From positions 1 to 10,359 of the forward strand of contig CAMXTM010000050.1 in NCBI GenBank assembly GCA_947246775.1: a stretch of DNA of 10,359 nucleotides, given 5' to 3'. Source of the DNA: an uncultured Clostridium sp. Its GTDB lineage: Bacteria > Bacillota > Clostridia > Lachnospirales > Anaerotignaceae. This document shows, one piece after another, positions 6,862 to 10,359 of the stretch (position 1 is the stretch's first letter; each line of letters opens with the position of its first letter). The notes under the pieces were generated by a model. The model had not been told where the DNA came from. It did no database searches and saw nothing but the letters and a program-made list of their open reading frames with translations. The position numbers and the translations under genes were made by a program.

Positions 6862-8553
6862 ATGTTAGAACATTTGCATATTAAAAATGTAGCTCTCATC
6901 ATAGAAAGCGATATAGATTTTGAAAAAGGATTAAATATTATATCTGGAGAAACAGGCGCTGGAAAATCAATGGTAATTGATTCCCTTAACTTTGCACTAG
7001 GAGAAAGAGCGAGCAGTAATTTTTTAAGAAAAGGGGAAAAAATGGCTGTAGTAGATGCTATTTTTCGTGTAAAGGAGGAAGTAATATTAAGTAAGTTGCG
7101 TGAAAATGGAATAGAAGTAGAACAAGATGGTATAGTGTTGCTGACAAGAACAATGAATCAGTCAGGGAAAACAATTTGTCGTATCAATGGCTGTATTGTG
7201 ACAGTAGGCATGATGAAAGAGTGTGCAGAGGGGCTTATTGATATGCATGGTCAGCACAATCATCAGTCTTTGCTTAATAGCACAAAGCATATACAAATAT
7301 TAGACCGTTTTTGTGGAAAAGAATTGGAACAAATAAAACAAAAATTTGATATTGCGTATAAAGAAGTAAAAGAAATTGATAAAAGCTTGTCAAAACTGTT
7401 GGGAGATGAGCAACAGAGGGCAAGAAAAATGGATTTGTTGCAGTTTCAAATAGAGGAAATAGAGCAAGCAAAACTTCGTGCTGGGGAAGAAGAAGAATTG
7501 CTCGAAAAGAGAAAAATATTGTTAAATGCAGAAAAAATCAGAAACTTAACAGAAAATAGCTTGCAGTTATTGTATCATGGAACGCAAACAGAACAATCTG
7601 CGATTGACCAACTTTCCAGAGCGTTGGAGGATATTTCAGATTTAACGAATTATGATGAAAAAGTAAATAATATTTATGAAACATTGTCTTCTGTATATGC
7701 ACAAATAGATGATGCTATAAGAGATTTAAAACATTATAGTGATAATATTGTAGAAGAACCAGAAGAACTGGAAAATATAGAAGAAAGAATACAACTGATA
7801 TATCATTTAAAAAAGAAATATGGCAATAGTATTGAAGAAATATTAGATTTTTATAATAATGCAGTAGAAGAAATGGATTTTCTGTCTAATAGTGAAGAAA
7901 TGGTAAAGAAGTTAAATCAAAAAAAGGATAAAGCAGAAAAAGAGCTTATACAAATAGCGGAACAGATGAGTAATATTAGGGTAAAAAAAGCAAAAGAGAT
8001 ACAAAAAGAGATAGAAAAACAGTTGCAAGATTTGGAAATGAAACAGGGAAAATTTTCTATATTAGTGGAAGATAAAAAAGAAATTTCGTCTAATGGAAAA
8101 GATAGAGTAGAGTTTTTAATTTCTGCAAATGCAGGAGAGGAATTAAAACCACTGGCAAAAATTGCTTCAGGGGGAGAAATGTCACGAGTTATGCTTGCTT
8201 TAAAAACCGTTTTGGCAGCAGCAGATAATATAGAGACCTTTATATTTGATGAAATTGATACAGGTGTAAGTGGAAGAACAGCACAAAAGGTAGCAGAAAA
8301 AATGGCATTTGTATCAAAGACACATCAAATTATTTGTATTACACATTTGCCCCAAATTGCGGCTATGGCAGATAATCATTTTTTGATTGAGAAAAATGAA
8401 CAAGAACAAAAGACAGTTACAACGGTAATGGAATTGGATAACGAAAAATCTGTTTGTGAGATTGCCCGACTGATAGGAGGAGTAAAAATAACAGAAGCGA
8501 CACAAAAGGCAGCAAAAGAGTTAAAAGAACAAGCAAATATATTTAAAAAGTAA
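6862..8553 (+). CDS. recN: DNA repair protein RecN
   Basis: SMC-like ATPase that acts early at DNA double-strand breaks with RecA. The 563 residues are close to the 553-576 usual for the family. Order of parts: N-terminal ATPase lobe with Walker A GETGAGKS (29-36) and the RecN-typical MHGQHNHQSLL segment (about 131-141), a long charged coiled-coil region (about 155-400), then the C-terminal lobe with the ABC signature SGGEMS (436-441), Walker B FIFDEID (460-466, D463/E464) and the THLPQ switch region (494-498, H495). I chose ATG 6862 over an upstream TTG because of the ribosome binding site and family alignment. It is separated from argR by 147 bases with a hairpin, so it may have its own promoter, but no convincing promoter or LexA-type box was found there. 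A terminator follows the stop. Confidence 0.97.
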   Translation: MLEHLHIKNVALIIESDIDFEKGLNIISGETGAGKSMVIDSLNFALGERASSNFLRKGEKMAVVDAIFRVKEEVILSKLRENGIEVEQDGIVLLTRTMNQSGKTICRINGCIVTVGMMKECAEGLIDMHGQHNHQSLLNSTKHIQILDRFCGKELEQIKQKFDIAYKEVKEIDKSLSKLLGDEQQRARKMDLLQFQIEEIEQAKLRAGEEEELLEKRKILLNAEKIRNLTENSLQLLYHGTQTEQSAIDQLSRALEDISDLTNYDEKVNNIYETLSSVYAQIDDAIRDLKHYSDNIVEEPEELENIEERIQLIYHLKKKYGNSIEEILDFYNNAVEEMDFLSNSEEMVKKLNQKKDKAEKELIQIAEQMSNIRVKKAKEIQKEIEKQLQDLEMKQGKFSILVEDKKEISSNGKDRVEFLISANAGEELKPLAKIASGGEMSRVMLALKTVLAAADNIETFIFDEIDTGVSGRTAQKVAEKMAFVSKTHQIICITHLPQIAAMADNHFLIEKNEQEQKTVTTVMELDNEKSVCEIARLIGGVKITEATQKAAKELKEQANIFKK

Positions 8554-8556
8554 TAA

Positions 8557-8593
8557 AAATAGGCAATGCTTTTGTTGTAAGCATTGCCTATTT
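8557..8593. terminator. Bidirectional terminator between convergent recN and XRE gene
   Basis: A perfect 15-bp stem has arms AAATAGGCAATGCTT (8557-8571) and AAGCATTGCCTATTT (8579-8593), with a 7-base loop. It begins three bases after the recN stop and ends 19 bases before the stop of the facing gene. Read on the minus strand it is followed by a clean T-rich run (TATTTTTATTA). On the plus strand the tail is only TATTTGGCTTTC. It therefore probably serves both genes, and better for the minus-strand one. Confidence 0.88.
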
Positions 8594-8612
8594 GGCTTTC
8601 TACATCTCTACA

Positions 8613-9158
8613 TTAATTGTTTTCGTTGTTTTCATTATTTTCTTTGTTTTCAGATGGTTCTACTGTGTAATAAGGAGCAGGGCTTTCTGCAACCTGTAAA
8701 ACTTCATATTGCTGTTGTGGCTGAGCATAAATAATAGGAGAATCTTTTTGTTCTGATTCTTCTGATTGTTTTTGCTCTAGTTTTTCAGCTTTTTTTGTTT
8801 TAGTAGTTAATTGTTCTTCCTCGTCTTCTTCTGGGCGAGCTACGAGCCAATCCATAAAGAAAAGAAGTTCTTCAATTTTTTTAGGGGTTAATTTTGCATA
8901 ATAGCGACGTACTTCGTTAAATTCATTAGAGTTGTCATCTCTTACATAAGGATAACGAATATCATTTACACACAGTAAATAGTCCATAGAAACATTAAAT
9001 ATTTTGGCTATTTTCTTTAAATCTTCAATAGAAGGATGATTTCTTCCTGATTCGTAGTTTGCAATAGCTGTGTAGCCATAGTTAAGCATTTGACCTAAAC
9101 GAATCTGTGTTAATTTCTTTTCTTTTCTTAGCATTCTTAAACGATCTTTAAATTGCAT
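8613..9158 (-). CDS. XRE family helix-turn-helix regulator with acidic low-complexity tail
   Basis: A 181-residue predicted DNA-binding protein. Residues 5-61 form a Cro/CI-type helix-turn-helix: FKDRLRMLRKEKKLTQ, then the turn and recognition helix around LGQMLNYGYTAIANYESGR, then PSIEDLKKIAKIFNVSMDYLL. Residues 66-108 form a less familiar segment (NDIRYPYVRDD, then RRYYAKLTPKKIEELLFFMDWL, probably helical). From 109 on the chain is low complexity: acidic EEDEEEQ, then a K/E/Q-rich stretch, a Q/Y/P patch near 141-165, and a terminal run of E-N-N units. I chose ATG 9158 because GAGGTGA lies 5 bases upstream; a GTG at 9167 would overlap that site. Gene direction is opposite to both flanking genes. 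The target is unknown: self-regulation or control of the divergent cysteine desulfurase gene is possible but unproven. Confidence 0.85.
   Translation of the reverse strand: MQFKDRLRMLRKEKKLTQIRLGQMLNYGYTAIANYESGRNHPSIEDLKKIAKIFNVSMDYLLCVNDIRYPYVRDDNSNEFNEVRRYYAKLTPKKIEELLFFMDWLVARPEEDEEEQLTTKTKKAEKLEQKQSEESEQKDSPIIYAQPQQQYEVLQVAESPAPYYTVEPSENKENNENNENN
8616..8651 (-). repeat. Four 9-base units encoding the C-terminal (E-N-N/K) run
   Basis: Directly before the stop codon of the XRE gene the coding strand repeats a 9-base unit four times, giving E-N-K then three E-N-N units (residues 170-181). Units differ by AAT/AAC synonymous changes and one AAA. Such short coding repeats can change in number by slippage in whole codons, so tail length may vary among relatives. 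Confidence 0.8.
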
Positions 9159-9162
9159 ATAA

Positions 9163-9172
9163 CTCACCTCTC
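9163..9172 (-). promoter_or_regulatory. Ribosome binding site of the XRE gene
   Basis: On the minus strand GAGAGGTGAG contains GAGGTGA, a seven-base match to the anti-Shine-Dalgarno target, ending 5 bases before ATG 9158. The alternative in-frame GTG at 9167 is part of this same site, which argues against it as the start. Confidence 0.75.
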
Positions 9173-9244
9173 AGGATTCTTTTGCATAATATAGTTAGTA
9201 GTATTCATTAATATTTGCTAATAAATAATGTTCTAGCCTTAATT

Positions 9245-9250
9245 ATTATA
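9245..9250 (-). promoter_or_regulatory. Possible -10 element for the XRE gene
   Basis: The minus strand reads TATAAT exactly here, about 87 bases before ATG 9158. Seventeen bases upstream the -35 position reads TTCCCG, a weak match, so this call rests mainly on the -10. Exact TATAAT strings occur by chance in such AT-rich DNA. Confidence 0.35.
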
Positions 9251-9334
9251 TTTTGAAATGTTTTATACGGGAATATGATGTCATAATTACTGTGAAAAAA
9301 TTTTTATATCCATACGAAAAGTGAATTTATTTGG

Positions 9335-9372
9335 AAAATATTGTAATATTTTATGCTATTTTAACAATATTT
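9335..9372. repeat. Overlapping AT-rich inverted repeats
   Basis: AAAATATT and AATATTTT (9335-9342 and 9345-9352) form a perfect palindrome with a 2-base centre. AAATATTGT (9336-9344) also pairs perfectly with ACAATATTT (9364-9372) across 19 bases. The two structures share one arm and are mutually exclusive as hairpins. They could be protein-binding sites, but low complexity makes chance a serious alternative. Confidence 0.4.
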
Positions 9373-9456
9373 CTATTAAAAATTGCGTTATTATTTCAAT
9401 TTAATGAATACAGTAGGATAAATAAAAGGAGATGAATATAAAAATAGTAGAAGTGA

Positions 9457-9485
9457 TTGACAACAAACAAAGAAAGTGTTATTAT
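9457..9485 (+). promoter_or_regulatory. Probable sigma-A promoter P1 for the cysteine desulfurase gene
   Basis: A perfect -35 TTGACA (9457-9462), a 17-base spacer and -10 TATTAT (9480-9485, one mismatch) are preceded by TG at 9477-9478 as an extended -10. A TATAAT at 9483-9488 overlaps but would need a 20-base spacer. Start of transcription would be near 9492, leaving a leader of about 95 bases. Confidence 0.7.
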
Positions 9486-9487
9486 AA

Positions 9488-9506
9488 TCATATAAAACAT
9501 ATATGA
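9488..9506. repeat. Inverted repeat TCATAT-N7-ATATGA, operator candidate
   Basis: TCATAT (9488-9493) and ATATGA (9501-9506) form an inverted repeat over the expected P1 start point, and a further ATATGA lies at 9510-9515 adjoining the P2 -10. The position is right for a repressor site. The base composition is so AT-rich that this remains a weak call. Confidence 0.35.
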
Positions 9507-9512
9507 ATAATA

Positions 9513-9521
9513 TGATATAAT
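9513..9521 (+). promoter_or_regulatory. Possible second promoter P2 (extended -10)
   Basis: TGATATAAT is a perfect extended -10 (TGnTATAAT). The region 17 bases upstream, TAAAAC, is a poor -35, which extended -10 promoters can tolerate. Transcription would start near 9528, about 59 bases before the start codon. Confidence 0.45.
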
Positions 9522-9586
9522 GCTTTATAGATTATTATAATATAGTGAAATGATTTTAAAAATATATTTTATAAGGAGTGTAATGT

Positions 9587-10359
9587 ATGAAAACAAATAT
9601 ATATTTTGATAATGCGGCTACAACGCCAGTAAGAAAAGAAGTATTTGATGAAATTTTACCATATTTTACGGAACATTATGGAAATGCATCTAGTGTGTAT
9701 ACTGTAGCAAGAGAAAGTAAAAAGGCATTAGAAAAAGCAAGGGAACAAGTAGCAAAAGCACTCAATGCAGAAACAGAAGAAATTTATTTTACAGCAGGAG
9801 GCTCAGAGAGTGATAATTTTGCATTAAAGGGTGTTGCGGAAGCAATGGAGAAAAAAGGTAAACATATTATTACCACAAAAATAGAACATCATGCAATATT
9901 GCATACTTGTGAGTATTTGCAGGAGCGAGGATTTGAGGTCACCTATTTGCCAGTAGATGAATATGGTAAAATCAGTTTAGAGGATTTGAAAAAAGCAATT
10001 AGAGAAGATACGATATTGATTTCTGTAATGTTTGCAAACAATGAGATTGGGACAATACAGCCCATAAAAGAAATAGGAGAAATAGCAAGAGAAAAGGGCA
10101 TTTATTTCCATACAGACGCAGTACAGGCAGTAGGTCATGTTAAAATTGATGTCAAGGAGATGAATATTGATTTGCTTTCTTTGTCTGGGCATAAACTGTG
10201 CGCACCAAAGGGAATAGGAGCAATTTATATTAAAAAAGGTGTAAATATTAGACCATTTGTGCATGGTGGAGCGCAAGAAAAGCGAAGACGTGCAGGTACA
10301 GAAAATATTGCAGGCATTGTAGGGCTGGGTAAGGCAATTGAATTAGCAAATGCAGAGAT
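9587..10359 (+). CDS. nifS: Cysteine desulfurase, NifS/IscS type, 3'-truncated by window edge
   Basis: PLP-dependent enzyme that removes sulfur from cysteine as a persulfide for Fe-S cluster assembly or tRNA thiolation. The first 257 residues are visible, of about 380-400 expected. Landmarks: [10 protein letters not shown] (6-15), GGSESDN (71-77), EHHA with the ring-stacking His (100-103), DAVQ with the PLP-ring Asp (177-180), SGHK with the Schiff-base Lys K203 (200-203), and RRAGTEN (234-240). The catalytic Cys loop, normally near residue 325-330, lies beyond the edge. ATG 9587 has AAGGAG at 9573-9578 with an 8-base spacer; an ATG at 9583 is out of frame and stops after eight codons. The frame is open to the right edge. 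In related clostridia a nifU-like scaffold gene and mnmA often follow, which cannot be checked here. The symbol nifS rather than iscS is by resemblance to the Firmicutes type. Confidence 0.95.
   Translation, partial: MKTNIYFDNAATTPVRKEVFDEILPYFTEHYGNASSVYTVARESKKALEKAREQVAKALNAETEEIYFTAGGSESDNFALKGVAEAMEKKGKHIITTKIEHHAILHTCEYLQERGFEVTYLPVDEYGKISLEDLKKAIREDTILISVMFANNEIGTIQPIKEIGEIAREKGIYFHTDAVQAVGHVKIDVKEMNIDLLSLSGHKLCAPKGIGAIYIKKGVNIRPFVHGGAQEKRRRAGTENIAGIVGLGKAIELANAE

Larger units (their letters stand above)
9159..9586. other. AT-rich divergent intergenic region
   Basis: These 428 bases separate the minus-strand XRE gene from the plus-strand cysteine desulfurase gene. No convincing gene is present; in-frame ATGs give only peptides of a few residues, plus one 24-codon frame at 9432-9506. 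It contains a minus-strand -10 candidate, an A6T5 tract (9295-9305), palindromes around 9335-9372, two rightward promoter candidates (9457-9485 and 9513-9521) and an inverted repeat between them. No tRNA, T-box or recognised riboswitch was seen. Confidence 0.8.

Noticed and set aside
9159..9167. GTG 9167 as the start of the XRE gene, adding three residues
   Set aside because: The GTG is part of the GAGGTGA ribosome binding site for ATG 9158.
9432..9506. 24-codon frame after an AAAAGGAG sequence, possible leader peptide or gene remnant
   Set aside because: The GGAG abuts the ATG with no spacer, the best promoter (P1) lies inside the frame, and the peptide has no recognisable features.
9583..9609. 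ATG at 9583 as the cysteine desulfurase start
   Set aside because: It is out of frame and terminates after eight codons; ATG 9587 is in frame with the conserved FDNAATTP motif and has AAGGAG eight bases upstream.
9977..10276. Minus-strand 99-codon frame opposite the cysteine desulfurase
   Set aside because: It is rich in Cys, Tyr and Phe as expected for an antisense shadow, and the plus-strand frame holds the PLP-binding motifs.

Overview
The window is AT-rich, with compact genes, strong AGGAGG-type ribosome binding sites and protein sequences typical of Firmicutes. It looks like a chromosomal housekeeping segment of an anaerobic clostridial bacterium, perhaps near Lachnospiraceae or Anaerotignaceae. 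That placement is inferred from gene order and protein style; no rRNA or other marker is present to settle it.

Positions 1-6714 hold a tightly packed plus-strand run: xseA (5' end outside the window), xseB, ispA, a DUF212/YuiD-type membrane protein gene, dxs, tlyA, nadK and argR. Gaps are 0-48 bases, and two junctions overlap (xseA/xseB by 26 bases, tlyA/nadK by 4). This is the well-known xseA-xseB-ispA-dxs-tlyA-(nadK)-argR-recN neighbourhood of Bacillus and clostridia. It joins exonuclease VII, isoprenoid precursor and prenyl diphosphate synthesis, rRNA 2'-O-methylation, NADP supply and arginine-responsive regulation. A perfect 15-bp hairpin follows argR. recN (6862-8553) comes next with its own ribosome binding site.

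Past recN the familiar order stops. In sporulating relatives spoIVB and spo0A usually follow. Here a bidirectional terminator separates recN from a convergent minus-strand XRE-type regulator (8613-9158) that carries a long acidic, low-complexity C-terminal tail. A 428-base AT-rich intergenic region follows, with two promoter candidates facing right and several small inverted repeats. It leads into a cysteine desulfurase gene of the NifS/IscS type (9587 onward), which runs off the right edge.

I saw no tRNA, rRNA, CRISPR array, insertion sequence or phage gene. Nothing here clearly qualifies as an undescribed system. The least ordinary parts are the tailed XRE regulator next to the cysteine desulfurase, the structured intergenic region between them, the DUF212 gene between two isoprenoid genes, and the break in synteny after recN.
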